Assembly (NCBI GenBank): GCA_016720545.1
Contig: JADKKK010000012.1
Span: forward strand, 1 to 64,000
Length of the DNA: 64,000 nucleotides
Source: Myxococcales bacterium
GTDB taxonomy: Bacteria > Myxococcota_A > Polyangia > Polyangiales > Polyangiaceae
Direction of reading: 5' to 3'
Both the position numbers and the translations under genes were made by a program. The notes under the pieces are model-generated. The model worked only from the letters and a program-made list of their open reading frames with translations. It did no database searches and had not been told where the DNA came from. Positions within the stretch are counted from its first letter, which is position 1, and each line of letters opens with the position of its first letter. This document shows positions 54,585 to 64,000 of the stretch, piece after piece.

Positions 54585-55595
54585 TCAGGCGGCGAAGGGG
54601 CCCGTGTACGTGGTGGGCGCGAGCACGCTCGGGTCTGGCTCTGGGCTGTCCTCGGCGAACTTCACCGCGTCGAGCACCTCGGCCTCGACCTCGGCGTCGA
54701 GCGCGTCGACCTGGGCCTCGCCCTGGGCGCCCAACGCGACCGTGAGCTCGTGTCGCGCGCGGAAGAGCGGATCACGCTCCTTGTGCCCCTCCACCTCCGT
54801 GGCCGTGCGGTAGCGCGCCGGATCGCTCATGCTGTGGCCCCGGAACCGGTAGGTCCGGACCTCGACGATCGTCGGCTGTGACAGCTCGCGCGCGCGGTCG
54901 ACCGCGGCGCGGATCCGATGCTCGACGAGGTTCACGTCGTCGGCGAAGAAGCGGTCGCGCACGACCCCGTAGCCGAGGGCCTTCTGCGAGGTGTCCTCGA
55001 CGGACATGCTGCGCGAGAGCGGCGTGCCCATCGAGTACTCGTTGTTCTCGCAAATGAACACGATGGGGAGCTTCCACAGCGCGGCCAGCGAGACGCCCTC
55101 GTGGAAGCCCCCGATCGACACGGCGCCCTCGCCGTAGAGGCAGAGGGTCACGCGACCGTCGCCGCGGTACTTCGACGCGAACGCCGCGCCGGCCCCCAGC
55201 GGGATGTGGGCTCCCACGATGCCGTGGCCGCCCAGCATGCCGTTCTTGGCGTCGAACATGTGCATCGAGCCGCCGAGCCCCTGCGAGCAGCCGGTGCTCT
55301 TCCCGAAGAGCTCCGCCATCATGGCCCGCGCGCTCATTCCCTTGGCGATGGCGATGCCGTGGTCGCGGTACGTCGTGACGACGTAGTCGCCCGGCTGGAG
55401 GGCCGCGCAGGCGCCGACCGCGACGGCCTCCTGGCCGATGTAGAGGTGCAAGAACCCCCCGATCTTTCCCTGCGCGTAGGCGCGGGCGGCCTCCTCCTCC
55501 AGGCGTCGGATGAGGCGCATCTGGCGATAGAGGGCTGTCAGGTGCGCCGGCGTGGGGGCCGGCACCGGCGGGCTTGGCGGTGAGGAATCGCTCAT
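54585..55595 (-). CDS. pdhA: Pyruvate dehydrogenase E1 alpha subunit (GEG variant)
   Basis: The 336-residue protein matches E1alpha throughout: MRLIRRLEEEAARAYAQGKI, FLHLYIGQEAVAVGA, YRDHGIAIAKGM, GGSMHMFD, GGHGIVGAHIPLGAGAAFA, FICENNEYSMGTPL and YRFRGHSMSDP. The thiamine-diphosphate motif, normally GDG, reads GEG (Gly155-Glu156-Gly157, in CLYGEGAVSIGG), with Asn184 at the usual distance. The aspartate of GDG is a magnesium ligand, so the Glu is notable. The sequence there is clean. It is the first gene of the operon. Upstream lies a 281-bp divergent promoter region. Confidence 0.92.
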   Translation of the reverse strand: MSDSSPPSPPVPAPTPAHLTALYRQMRLIRRLEEEAARAYAQGKIGGFLHLYIGQEAVAVGACAALQPGDYVVTTYRDHGIAIAKGMSARAMMAELFGKSTGCSQGLGGSMHMFDAKNGMLGGHGIVGAHIPLGAGAAFASKYRGDGRVTLCLYGEGAVSIGGFHEGVSLAALWKLPIVFICENNEYSMGTPLSRSMSVEDTSQKALGYGVVRDRFFADDVNLVEHRIRAAVDRARELSQPTIVEVRTYRFRGHSMSDPARYRTATEVEGHKERDPLFRARHELTVALGAQGEAQVDALDAEVEAEVLDAVKFAEDSPEPDPSVLAPTTYTGPFAA

Positions 55596-55876
55596 GGTCG
55601 GTCCTACGCTCGCCGGAGGGTGAGGCGGGGGTCAAGTGCTCACACTCCCGGCGCGACTTCAGGGCGAAGGTATGACGCTGTGCGCCATCCGAAATAATCG
55701 TCCGGGCGGGTCACGAAGGCGGGAACCTCAGCGACGGACGGTGGTCGGAGTCGTAGTCGCCGGGATGGCGCCGCGAACTTCTCCGCCGGGCCCCGGCGTT
55801 CTGAAAAAATCGCGCCACCCACCCAACTTCTCGCTCGCTCGCACGTACCAGACAGCACCTCGCCCCGGAGCCCACC

Positions 55877-56590
55877 ATGAAGTCGCCTCGCGCCCTCGCC
55901 CTCGCCGCCGCCGCGCTCACCGTCGCCTCCTTCGCCGCGCCGACCTCGGCCACGGCCTGCGGGATGTCCGTGAACCTCGCCATGCCGCGCCCCCACAAGG
56001 AGGTCAAGCCGGCCCCGAACCCCGTCCTCGAGGTGGCCGCCGCGGAGCACGCGCTGGAGCAGAACCAGCCGCTAGCAGCCGCCAACAAGGTGTTCAGCAT
56101 GTTCCCTAGCGTCCGGGCGCTCGAGGGCGGCCGCCGCCCGCTCGAGACCCGCGCGCTCCGCGTGTTCGCGCTCGCCGTCGTGCGCGCCGACGGCAACGTC
56201 CCCGGCGCCGCGGGGCAGGGGTGGACCCGGGCCGCGAACCTCGAGTGGGCGGTCCAGTCGTTGAAGGAGATCGACGCGTCGCGCCCGAACGAGCCGTCGC
56301 TCCAGGCCGACCTAGGAGAGGCGATGTCGCACATCGCGCACCTCCACGGCCAGGCGCTCGCGACGCTCGACAAGCTCGCTCAGAAGGACCTCATGGGGAG
56401 CCCGCAGGCCTACGCGGCGCTCTCTCGCCTCCGGGCCGAGCGCGGCGACGTGACGGGCGCCGCCGTGGCGATGAGCCGCTGCCAGGGCATGGCGGCCACC
56501 CCGAGCGTGTGCGCTGCGCCCGCGGCGAAGGTCGCGGCCGCGGCCTCCACGCCGACCAGGACGCAGGGGATGCTGGCGTCGCGCGACTGA
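55877..56590 (+). CDS. Secreted helical protein of unknown function
   Basis: The 237-residue protein has a cleavable-type signal (MKSPRALALAAAALTVASFA, APTSATACG) and a helical, TPR-like body: ALEQNQPLAAANKVFSMFPS, NLEWAVQSLKEIDASRPNEP and LQADLGEAMSHIAHLHGQAL. Three cysteines are present, one right after the signal. The stop overlaps the start of the cytochrome gene by one base (TGATG), and the thioredoxin-like gene follows, so it probably serves the same periplasmic redox system. Confidence 0.75.
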   Translation: MKSPRALALAAAALTVASFAAPTSATACGMSVNLAMPRPHKEVKPAPNPVLEVAAAEHALEQNQPLAAANKVFSMFPSVRALEGGRRPLETRALRVFALAVVRADGNVPGAAGQGWTRAANLEWAVQSLKEIDASRPNEPSLQADLGEAMSHIAHLHGQALATLDKLAQKDLMGSPQAYAALSRLRAERGDVTGAAVAMSRCQGMAATPSVCAAPAAKVAAAASTPTRTQGMLASRD

Positions 56591-57858
56591 TGGGGCTCTA
56601 CCCTAGGTCTCCCGCGGCGTGGCCCGCGGTCGGGGTGCTCGCTGCGCTGGTGTTCGGCGCGTGCAAGGAGCCACCGCGCCGCGAGCCGACGCCCGCGCCG
56701 TCCGCTGGGGCACCCTCGGCGCAGCCCGCTCAGGGGGCGCGCGTCGTCGGCGATCCGATGCACGGCAAGCAGCTCATCGGCGACCTCCAGTGCAACCGGT
56801 GCCACGAGGGCACGGGCGCGCCGCCTCCACCCGCCAACAAGCAGTGCGTCCAGTGTCACGCCGACATCGTCGCGGGGAAATTCAAGGCGGCCCCCGCGCT
56901 GCTCGCCAAGTGGCGGCCCGTGGTGGAGGACCTCACCGACGCGCCGTCGCTCACCGGCACCGACAAGCGGCTTCGTCGCGAGTGGGTGGCGAGCTACCTG
57001 GCGAAGCCGCACGATCTACGCCCCGGCCTCTCGCCGAGCATGCCGCGCCTCGCCCTCGAGCCCAGCCAAATCGCTGATCTAGCCGCGTACTTGGTGCTCG
57101 CCGAGACGAAGCCGGAGGCGGCGCCCCGGGGGGATCTCGACGCGGGGCGTCGGCTGCTCGAGTCGAAGTGCACCACGTGCCACGCCATGTCGGGGGTGCC
57201 CGGCCTGGCCATCTCGCCCGTGCCCGCGGGTCTGAAGCCGGAGCAGCTCGTGCTCGGCCGGCGCCTCGCGCCCGATCTGCGCTTCGTCCGCGAGCGGCAG
57301 CTGCCAAGTCAGACGGCCGCGTGGCTCCGCGATCCGATCGCCGCGAAGGCGGACAGCGCGATGCCGCGGATCCCGCTCACCGAGGCCGAGGTGCAGAGTC
57401 TCACGGCGTTCTTGCACACGCGTCCGCTCGAGTCGGTGGCACCGAAGCCGCGCGTCGCGCGACCGCCGCTGCTCACGCGGAAGGTCACGTTCGCCGAGGT
57501 CGACAAGCGCGTGTTCCACCGCACCTGCTGGCACTGTCACTCGGAGCCCGACTACGCGATCGGCGATGGAGGTCCGGGCAATTCGGGCGGCTTCGGCTTC
57601 AAGCCGCGTGGGCTGAACCTCTCCGACTTCAACGGCATCGCCGCGGGGTTCCTGGATGACAAGGGCGAGCGCGCCAGCGTGTTCGCGCCTGGCCCTGACG
57701 GCGTCCCGCGGCTCGTCGCCTCGCTGCTCGCGCGCCACGCAGAGGAGGCGGGCGCCGAGACCGGCCCCGTCCGCGGCATGCCGCTCGCCTACCCGCCGCT
57801 CGCGCTCGACGAAATCCAGCTCGTCGACAGCTGGATCGCCCAGGGGCGCCCGCGTTGA
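56590..57858 (+). CDS. Four-haem c-type cytochrome lipoprotein
   Basis: The 422-residue protein has a lipoprotein signal (LVFGACKE, Cys25) and four CXXCH haem-attachment motifs: CNRCH, CVQCH, CTTCH and CWHCH. Two of them sit close together near the N-terminus. The third lies at about residue 195 in a class I-like cytochrome domain with downstream methionines (SAMPRIPLTE). The last is in a third domain near residue 315. It should carry electrons on the outer face of a membrane. It starts in a TGATG overlap with the upstream gene and ends in a TTGA overlap with the thioredoxin gene. Redox partners are not shown. Confidence 0.85.
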   Translation: MGLYPRSPAAWPAVGVLAALVFGACKEPPRREPTPAPSAGAPSAQPAQGARVVGDPMHGKQLIGDLQCNRCHEGTGAPPPPANKQCVQCHADIVAGKFKAAPALLAKWRPVVEDLTDAPSLTGTDKRLRREWVASYLAKPHDLRPGLSPSMPRLALEPSQIADLAAYLVLAETKPEAAPRGDLDAGRRLLESKCTTCHAMSGVPGLAISPVPAGLKPEQLVLGRRLAPDLRFVRERQLPSQTAAWLRDPIAAKADSAMPRIPLTEAEVQSLTAFLHTRPLESVAPKPRVARPPLLTRKVTFAEVDKRVFHRTCWHCHSEPDYAIGDGGPGNSGGFGFKPRGLNLSDFNGIAAGFLDDKGERASVFAPGPDGVPRLVASLLARHAEEAGAETGPVRGMPLAYPPLALDEIQLVDSWIAQGRPR

Positions 57859-58454
57859 GCGGCCGTCCGCAGCGCTCGCTCGTCGTGCGGGCCGCGCTCG
57901 TCGCGCTCGTCGCGGTCGCGCTGGGGGCCTGCTCCCGCGAGGTCCCGCGTGAGCCGGTGGTGCGTGAGCCCACGGGGAGCACGGCCGCGTCGCCCGCCGT
58001 GTCGCCCGTGAGCGCGCCCGCCGCCTCGGCGGTCGCCCCGGCGAGCGCCGCCGCGCCCGCGCGGGGGGCCGCGAGGCTGGCGTTTCTTGCGCCTCCAGCC
58101 GACGCCGACCTCGGCGCGTTCCTTCGCACCGAGCGCCTCCGCGCGAAGGCCGGCGGGCGCCTCCTCGTCGTCTACGCGGGCGCCTCCTGGTGCCCTCCCT
58201 GCAAGCGCTTCCACGCGGCGGCCCACGGGGGGGAGCTCGACGCCGATCTCGGCGCGACGACGCTCGTCGAGCTCGACGCCGACAACGACCGGGCGCGCCT
58301 CGAGGCGCTAGGCTATATGTACAAAAATATTCCGTATTTCGCCATTCCTGGCGAGAACGGGCGCGTCCACGAGGCGCTCTCCGTCGTCGACACGACCCAA
58401 GGCGCGCAGCGGCAAATCGTGGACACGCTGACCCGGTGGCAGGCGGCGCGCTGA
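57855..58454 (+). CDS. Thioredoxin-like lipoprotein
   Basis: The 199-residue protein begins with a TTG in a TTGA overlap with the cytochrome gene, so it is translationally coupled. It has a lipobox-like LGAC (Cys26), an Ala/Pro linker of about 45 residues and a thioredoxin-fold domain. The active site WCPPC lies in LVVYAGASWCPPCKRFH, and the cis-proline region in MYKNIPYFAIPG. It should act as a periplasmic thiol reductant or oxidant, perhaps delivering reduced haem-binding cysteines to the neighbouring cytochrome. That link is inferred from context. Confidence 0.85.
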   Translation: MSGRPQRSLVVRAALVALVAVALGACSREVPREPVVREPTGSTAASPAVSPVSAPAASAVAPASAAAPARGAARLAFLAPPADADLGAFLRTERLRAKAGGRLLVVYAGASWCPPCKRFHAAAHGGELDADLGATTLVELDADNDRARLEALGYMYKNIPYFAIPGENGRVHEALSVVDTTQGAQRQIVDTLTRWQAAR

Positions 58455-58455
58455 G

Positions 58456-59649
58456 TCACTCGCCTTCGCGCGTCGCCGGGGTCGCGTCGTGCGCGCCCGC
58501 CGGACCGGCGTCGCGGCTCTTCGCGGAGGCGTGTGGCGCGGACGGAGCGTGCGTTGCGGGCGCGTGTGCGCCCGGCAGCGTGCGGCGCGGGTGGGGCGCG
58601 CCTGCGTCTTCGCTCCGCTGGAGGTGGCTGCGCCGTTCGATCACGATCCCCGCGAGCCCGGCGAGCAGCCCGAGGCCGACGAGGTAGTTGAGCCAGCGCG
58701 GCGGTCGACCGCTCGCCCCCCCGAGCCTGCGCGCGGGGCGCTCCTCCTCGGGCGCGGTGGCCCCGTCGGAGCGCAGGCGCGCGCGCAGGGCCCGGGCCAC
58801 GGCGCGACCGAGCTCTGCCGGGGAGGCGAAGCGGTCGGCCGGGTCCTTGGCGAGGCCGCGCTCGACGAGGACGCGTGTGAGCTCGCGCGCCGTGTCCGGC
58901 TCGAGATCGTCGCGCACGATCGCGCGCGGCGTGTGCCCCCCGACCGCGATCGCCGCGGCGACGGTCAGCAGGTCTTTGCCGGGGAACGCGCGCGTGCCGG
59001 TCAGCGCCTCGTAGAGAGTCGCGGCCATCGCGAACACGTCGCCCTGGGCGTGCGGCGGGCCGCCGGCCAGCGTCTCGGGCGCCGAGTACGCGGGCGTCCC
59101 GAGCACGGCGCCTTCGCGCGTGAGGCCGCCCTCGGGCACCCGAGCCAGGCCGAAATCGCCAATCTTGCTGCCGGTTTGACTGAGCAGCACGTTCTCCGGC
59201 TTCACGTCCCGGTGGAGCACGCCCGCGGCGTGGGCGGCGTCGAGGGCGTCGCCGAGCTCCTGGGCCAGACGCGCCACGTCGTCGGGCGCGAGCGGTCCAC
59301 GCGCGAGCCGCGCGCGCAGGGTCTCGCCGGCGATCAGCTCGAACACCAGGAAGACACCCGCGGTCGGATCCTCCCCCATGTCGTGGAGGACGACGACGTT
59401 CGGGTGGCTCAGCGCCGCCACCGCCCGCGCCTCGACCTTCATCCGCTCCGCGAGGTGCGCACGCAGGTCGGGGGGCAGCCCGAGGTCGTCGCGCAGCACC
59501 TTCACCGCCACGCGACGGCCAAGGACCGTGTCGAGGCCCACGAAGACGCGGCCCATCCCTCCCTCGCCGAGCCGCTCGACGAGCTCGTAGCGACCGACGC
59601 GTGCGCCGACTCCCGGGGAGGGGGAGGGCGTGGGATCGGGAGGGGTCAC
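58456..59649 (-). CDS. Membrane-anchored Ser/Thr protein kinase
   Basis: The 397-residue protein has a Hanks-type kinase domain (about residues 20-285): GEGGMGRVF, the ATP lysine in RVAVKVLRDDL (Lys50), HRDVKPENVLL with the catalytic Asp, GDFGLARV, and TPAYSAPETLAGG as the APE-like motif. A membrane helix (YLVGLGLLAGLAGIVI) lies at about residue 330, followed by a short His/Pro/Ala-rich outer tail, so the C-terminus faces outward. The GTG at 59649 is 4 bp after the OppF stop, suggesting a transcript oppD-oppF-kinase. It is convergent to the thioredoxin gene by one base. Confidence 0.88.
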   Translation of the reverse strand: MTPPDPTPSPSPGVGARVGRYELVERLGEGGMGRVFVGLDTVLGRRVAVKVLRDDLGLPPDLRAHLAERMKVEARAVAALSHPNVVVLHDMGEDPTAGVFLVFELIAGETLRARLARGPLAPDDVARLAQELGDALDAAHAAGVLHRDVKPENVLLSQTGSKIGDFGLARVPEGGLTREGAVLGTPAYSAPETLAGGPPHAQGDVFAMAATLYEALTGTRAFPGKDLLTVAAAIAVGGHTPRAIVRDDLEPDTARELTRVLVERGLAKDPADRFASPAELGRAVARALRARLRSDGATAPEEERPARRLGGASGRPPRWLNYLVGLGLLAGLAGIVIERRSHLQRSEDAGAPHPRRTLPGAHAPATHAPSAPHASAKSRDAGPAGAHDATPATREGE

Positions 59650-59653
59650 CGGG

Positions 59654-60690
59654 TCACCCGTCGTGGGGGTTCCAGCACGCGACCTTGTGCCCGCTGCCGA
59701 ACACCAGCTCGGCGAACGGAGGCGCCTCGGTCTTGCATTGCGAGACCGCGCGCGGGCATCGCGGGTGGAAGCTGCACCCGCTCGGCGGATCGATGGGGGA
59801 GGGCACGTCCCCCTCGAGCAGCACGTGGAGGCGCTTGCGCTCCGGGTCGGCCACCGGCGACGCCCCGAGGAGCGCGCGCGTGTACGGGTGCAGCGCGCCG
59901 CCGTAGAGGCGCTCGACGGGCGCCTGCTCGACGATGTGGCCAAGGTACATCACGCACACGCGGTGGCTGATGTGCTCGACGATCTTCAGGTCGTGCGAGA
60001 TGAAGAGGAACGCGACGCCGAGCTCGTCCTGGAGGTCGAGCAAGAGATTCACGATCTGCGCCTGAATGGAGACGTCGAGGGCGCTGATGGGCTCGTCGCA
60101 CACGATGAACTCGGGCTGCACCGCGAGGGCGCGCGCGATCCCTACGCGCTGCCGCTGCCCTCCCGAGAACTCGTGCGGGTAGCGGTCCATGGCCTCGGGT
60201 CGGAGCCCCACCTTGCGGAGCAGCTCGGCGACGAGCGCCTCCTCGTCGGCGCGGGTGGCCGCGAGGTTGTGGATGCGGATCGCCTCGGCGACGATCTCGC
60301 GCACGGTCATGCGAGGGTTCAGGCTCGAGTACGGGTCCTGGAAGATGATCTGCATCTTTCGCCGCAGCGGCCGGAGCGAAGCTGCGTTGAGGTGCGCGAT
60401 GTCCTTTCCGTCGTAGAGGATGCGGCCGTACGTGGGCTCGAGGAGCCGGAGCAACAGGCGCCCGAGCGTGCTCTTGCCGCAGCCGCTCTCGCCGACGAGC
60501 CCCAGGGTCTCACCGCGTCGGACGCGCAGAGACACGCCGTCGACGGCACGAAGGACCCGATCGCCCCGCGAGAACAGGCCGCCGCCGACCGGGAAATATT
60601 TGGACAGCGACTCGGTCGCCACGAGCGTCCGGGAGGCTTGCGCGCCCGGCCTGTCGGCGACCCTCTCGGCGCCCTCTTCGGCCGCCGTGG

Positions 60691-60694
<4 letters not shown>
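59654..60694 (-). CDS. oppF: Oligopeptide ABC transporter ATP-binding protein
   Basis: The 346-residue ATPase has Walker A GESGCGKST, the Q-loop QIIFQDPYSSLNPRMTV, signature FSGGQRQRVGIARAL, Walker B FIVCDEPISALD and the switch histidine in FISHDLKIVEHIS. The C-terminal oligo_HPY domain (LHPYTRALL, GCSFHPRCPRA) identifies the OppF/DppF type. Its ATG lies in an ATGA overlap with oppD. It would form the motor of a peptide or nickel importer with OppD. Permease and binding-protein genes are missing from the window. Confidence 0.9.
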
Positions 60695-61686
<992 letters not shown>

Positions 61687-61889
61687 GGCCGCGGGGGTAT
61701 CATGCGGGAGCGCGCCGCCCGCGGAAAGCGCGAACATGCAAGCGAGCCGCAGGCGAGCGGCGTGTCTATGGCAACCGACCGAAGGGAGGGCGTCATGAAC
61801 GCTCGAAACCGCCAAGCGGTGCCGTTAGGAAACCGAAGTCGCGCGGGATGCGCTCGCCACGGCCGGTCCGAAGCGACTATCGTGGCCAA

Positions 61890-62591
61890 GTGCGCCCGAG
61901 GGTCCTCACCGCCGTCGTGATCACGCTGGCAGGGCTCGCGGGGCTAGCCGCGGCCCCGGCGTGCGTGCCGCCCGATCGTCTGTGCGCCAGCGACGACCCG
62001 TGCGGGTCGGGCAAGGCGTGCGTCACGGGGCGCTGCGTGTCGGCCAAGGAGACCGTGCGGCTGCTCGAGGTGGACGACGCCGGCTCGCCCCTCGTGAAGC
62101 GCCGGGTCATCGCCCCCACCGACCTCGCGTGGCTCACCCCCGAGACCCGCGAGGGTGGGGGTACGCCCGTGACGGTGGGCCTCGGGGGCGCGTCGCGAGG
62201 CGTGCTGCTCTTGCGCTTTACCGACGTCGTCGTCCCCACCGACCTCGTGGAGGCGTACGTGGTGCTCCGCCGCGCGCCGCGGGTCGACCCGCCCGTGGGG
62301 CCGGTGCGGCTCCGCGCGCGCGCCGTCCACGACGACTGGGATCCCACGACCCTCTCGTTCGCGCGGGCGCCGCGCCTCGCCGACGTGCCCACGCCCGAGA
62401 CCCGGGTGCTGCCTGGGGCGGGCGAGGTGATCCGCGTCGACGTCCGCGCCCTCGTCGCCGCGTGGGCGGTCCGCGGGCGGGCGCAGGGGATCGCGATCGC
62501 GGTCACCGAGGACCCCGAGTCTCCCCTGTATGTCGCGCTCGCCCCCTCGGTGGAGTCGCCGGCGCCAGCGCTCGAGCTTTACGCCCGCTGA
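61890..62591 (+). CDS. DNRLRE-like lipoprotein
   Basis: The 233-residue protein starts at a GTG (VRPRVLTAVVITLAG), giving a signal that ends in PAC; the longer ATG start at 61848 has no function visible. A Cys-rich knot (RLCASDDPCGSGKACVTGRCVS) follows. A domain with VLLLRFTDVVVPTDLVEAYVVL and VRALVAAWAVRGRAQGIAI then resembles the DNRLRE carbohydrate-binding-like beta-sandwich domain found in surface proteins. The function is not known. The gene is divergent from oppD. Confidence 0.7.
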   Translation: MRPRVLTAVVITLAGLAGLAAAPACVPPDRLCASDDPCGSGKACVTGRCVSAKETVRLLEVDDAGSPLVKRRVIAPTDLAWLTPETREGGGTPVTVGLGGASRGVLLLRFTDVVVPTDLVEAYVVLRRAPRVDPPVGPVRLRARAVHDDWDPTTLSFARAPRLADVPTPETRVLPGAGEVIRVDVRALVAAWAVRGRAQGIAIAVTEDPESPLYVALAPSVESPAPALELYAR

Positions 62592-62941
62592 GCTGGGCTG
62601 CTCGCGGCCCATCCGGGGCAGGCTTGATCCATGCGCTTGGCGCCGCTGGAGCCCGCGAGCTCACCCAAGGTGCGAGGGTGTCTTACCTTCTTGGCGGGAT
62701 TCCTTGCTCAGGCGCGTGGCCACGTGAATAGCGGGCCCACCGGTCGCGTCACACCGCCTGGGACCTCGATCTCGGGTGCCCGCAGGTCGCCGCCACACGC
62801 GTGGCCCCGTCTTTGCTCTATCCTCGAGCGCTGCTGCCCCGCCGCCTGTCGAGGCCCCCAGCTTCAACTTGACCGCGCGGCCCCACAAGGGGACGCTCAC
62901 AAAACGAAAGGCCTCCCCTGGAGGCGAAGGAGACAAGAGAG
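62592..62941. other. 350-bp region without a supported gene
   Basis: No frame in this stretch shows clear coding bias or a start with homology. Near its end, AAGGAG at 62927-62932 is the ribosome-binding site for the gene at 62942. A short dyad GCCTCC-CCT-GGAGGC lies just before it. Confidence 0.4.
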
Positions 62942-63253
62942 ATGCGCCTGTCGAAGATCCTTGGGACCGCGTGTGCAGTGGCCGGCCTCCTCGTCGCCGC
63001 GGGGGCGAGCGCGGGTGGTGAGCACTACAAAGTGGCGACCGCGGGCGGCTCGCTGACGGTCACGCCGGTCGGTGAGTGGCACGTCAACAAGGCCTTCCCC
63101 TGGAAGCTCACCTGCGGCAGCCATGTCATCACGAGCTTCGAGCTGAGCGACGCGGCGGCGAAGGCGTCGGGCGGGAGCGGCGCCTGCGAGCTCAAGGGCG
63201 CGATGTGCTCGAAGGACAGCTGCGAGCCGTTCAAGGCTGCGGTCAACTTCTAG
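62942..63253 (+). CDS. Small secreted protein
   Basis: The 103-residue product has a well-formed cleavable signal (MRLSKILGTACAVAGLLVAA, GASAGG) and a mature part of about 75 residues with four cysteines (LTCGSHV, SGACELKG, AMCSKDSC). Segments such as YKVATAGGSLTVTPVGEWH suggest a small beta-sandwich. The start is supported by AAGGAG 9 bases upstream. A strong terminator follows at 63290, so it is a single transcription unit. The family is not recognised. Confidence 0.75.
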   Translation: MRLSKILGTACAVAGLLVAAGASAGGEHYKVATAGGSLTVTPVGEWHVNKAFPWKLTCGSHVITSFELSDAAAKASGGSGACELKGAMCSKDSCEPFKAAVNF

Positions 63254-63289
63254 GCCCGATCGCGCATCACTCGCGCGCGGTCTTGAAGG

Positions 63290-63319
63290 GCGCGACCCCA
63301 ACCGGGTCGCGCTTTTCCT
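63290..63319 (+). terminator. Rho-independent terminator
   Basis: A perfect 9-bp stem GCGCGACCC/GGGTCGCGC with loop CAACC is followed by TTTTCCTTT. It lies 36 bp after the stop of the small secreted protein gene and before the PrkA-type gene. Confidence 0.85.
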
Positions 63320-63353
63320 TTGTGGGCGTGGGGCGGTGCCGTACCTTCTCGGC

Positions 63354-64000
63354 ATGACGAACGGCGTGGCCGCGGCCGAGCTGGCGAAGGTGGCGGCGAG
63401 CGTCCACGAGCGCTACGTCGAGGGCCGCTGGGTGCTCTCCTTCGACGAGTACGTGGACCTGTTTGCGACGAACCCGGTGCGGTACGCCCGGGACGCGAGC
63501 CGCTACGTGCGGGACGCCTTCGACCATTACGGCACCACGCAGGTGCAGCGCCCTTGGGGCGAGCAGACGCGGTGGAACCTCTTCGACCTCCCCTTCGAGG
63601 ACGCGAGCGTAGGGGCTCGCCGCGCCGGGCTCATCGGCCAAGAGCACGTGCAAGAGGAGTTGTACCGATCGCTCTGCAACTTCGCGAGGGAGGGGAGGGC
63701 CAACCGGCTCGTGCTGCTCCACGGCCCGAACGGGTCGGCGAAGAGCACCGTCGCCGGCTGCGTGCTCCGCGCGCTCGAGGACTACTCGACGCTCCCCGAA
63801 GGCGCGATCTACACCTACAGCTGGGTGTTCCCGTCGTCGCGCTCCACCCGTGGCGCGCTCGGCTTCGGGGGCGGCAAGGACGTCTCCGCGTCGGTCCTCA
63901 GCTACGCCCACCTCGCGGACGAGGAGCTCGACGCCAAGCTGCTCGTGGAGGTCCGCGATCATCCGCTCTTCCTCGTGCCGATCGAAGAACGCCGCGGCCT
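63354..64000 (+). CDS. prkA: PrkA-type serine protein kinase, N-terminal part (cut by window end)
   Basis: The open frame from ATG 63354 runs to the window edge (215 codons shown). The N-terminus matches PrkA kinases: SFDEYVDLFATNPVRYARDA, YVRDAFDHYG, an FGQE-like GLIGQEHVQEELYRSL and the AAA-type Walker A LVLLHGPNGSAKSTVAGC. The segment YTYSWVFPSSRSTRGALGF, characteristic of PrkA-like proteins, follows. PrkA homologues affect stress and sporulation responses. The kinase domain itself lies beyond the window, so the assignment rests on the AAA part. Confidence 0.85.
   Translation, partial: MTNGVAAAELAKVAASVHERYVEGRWVLSFDEYVDLFATNPVRYARDASRYVRDAFDHYGTTQVQRPWGEQTRWNLFDLPFEDASVGARRAGLIGQEHVQEELYRSLCNFAREGRANRLVLLHGPNGSAKSTVAGCVLRALEDYSTLPEGAIYTYSWVFPSSRSTRGALGFGGGKDVSASVLSYAHLADEELDAKLLVEVRDHPLFLVPIEERRG

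Overview
The window is very GC-rich, and the third codon position of its real genes is almost always G or C. It is packed with lipoproteins that carry low-complexity Ala/Pro/Asp linkers behind the lipobox, plus Ser/Thr kinases, response regulators and surface-repeat proteins. Together with IgGFc-binding-type, FG-GAP, DUF3570/DUF4266, SUMF1-type and PrkA-like genes, this points to a large-genome myxobacterium (Myxococcota, Polyangia-like). That is inference from gene content and style; no rRNA or tRNA gene was seen.

Layout. 1-13.6 kb: mostly minus-strand envelope proteins (IgGFc-binding family, TIG-domain lipoprotein, alpha/beta hydrolase, six-copy FG-GAP protein, propeller-like lipoprotein) and one LuxR-type regulator. 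A plus-strand lipoprotein gene at 7.1-8.2 kb is broken by C/G homopolymer runs. 13.7-22.6 kb: a truncated DUF1003 gene, an SRAP protein, a JmjC/cupin oxygenase, a GNAT enzyme, a GH25 lysozyme, a serine hydrolase and a small Gly-Gly-leader peptide. Gene debris, a poly-G tract and a 22-bp inverted repeat lie at 17.6-18.5 kb. 22.5-26.4 kb: a translationally coupled 5-oxoprolinase operon (pxpA-pxpB-pxpC), folB, and an intact DUF4266 gene beside a decayed DUF3570 partner. 26.5-36.5 kb: M1 peptidase, acyl-CoA dehydrogenase with a palindromic operator, a large GT39-type glycosyltransferase and a Gly-rich lipoprotein.

36.6-42.1 kb is the most unusual part. It holds a putative molybdenum-hydroxylase island: a MocA-like cofactor nucleotidyltransferase, divergent from a gene that fuses an isopropylmalate-synthase/HMG-CoA-lyase-type TIM barrel to a [2Fe-2S] small subunit, then a molybdopterin large subunit and an FAD subunit. 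The FAD subunit has the extra-cluster cysteine spacing of 4-hydroxybenzoyl-CoA reductase.

42.2-64 kb is more housekeeping in nature: valS, a response regulator, an RluA-type pseudouridine synthase, phosphofructokinase, a metallophosphoesterase, an SUMF1-type protein and the pyruvate dehydrogenase cluster (E1alpha, E1beta, E2, without E3). A three-gene periplasmic redox cluster follows (helical protein, four-CXXCH cytochrome, thioredoxin-like lipoprotein). Next comes a Ser/Thr kinase co-oriented with OppD/OppF ATPases that have no permease here, and the window ends inside a PrkA-type kinase gene. Several genes look damaged by homopolymer runs or short deletions. Some of this may be sequencing or assembly error rather than biology.
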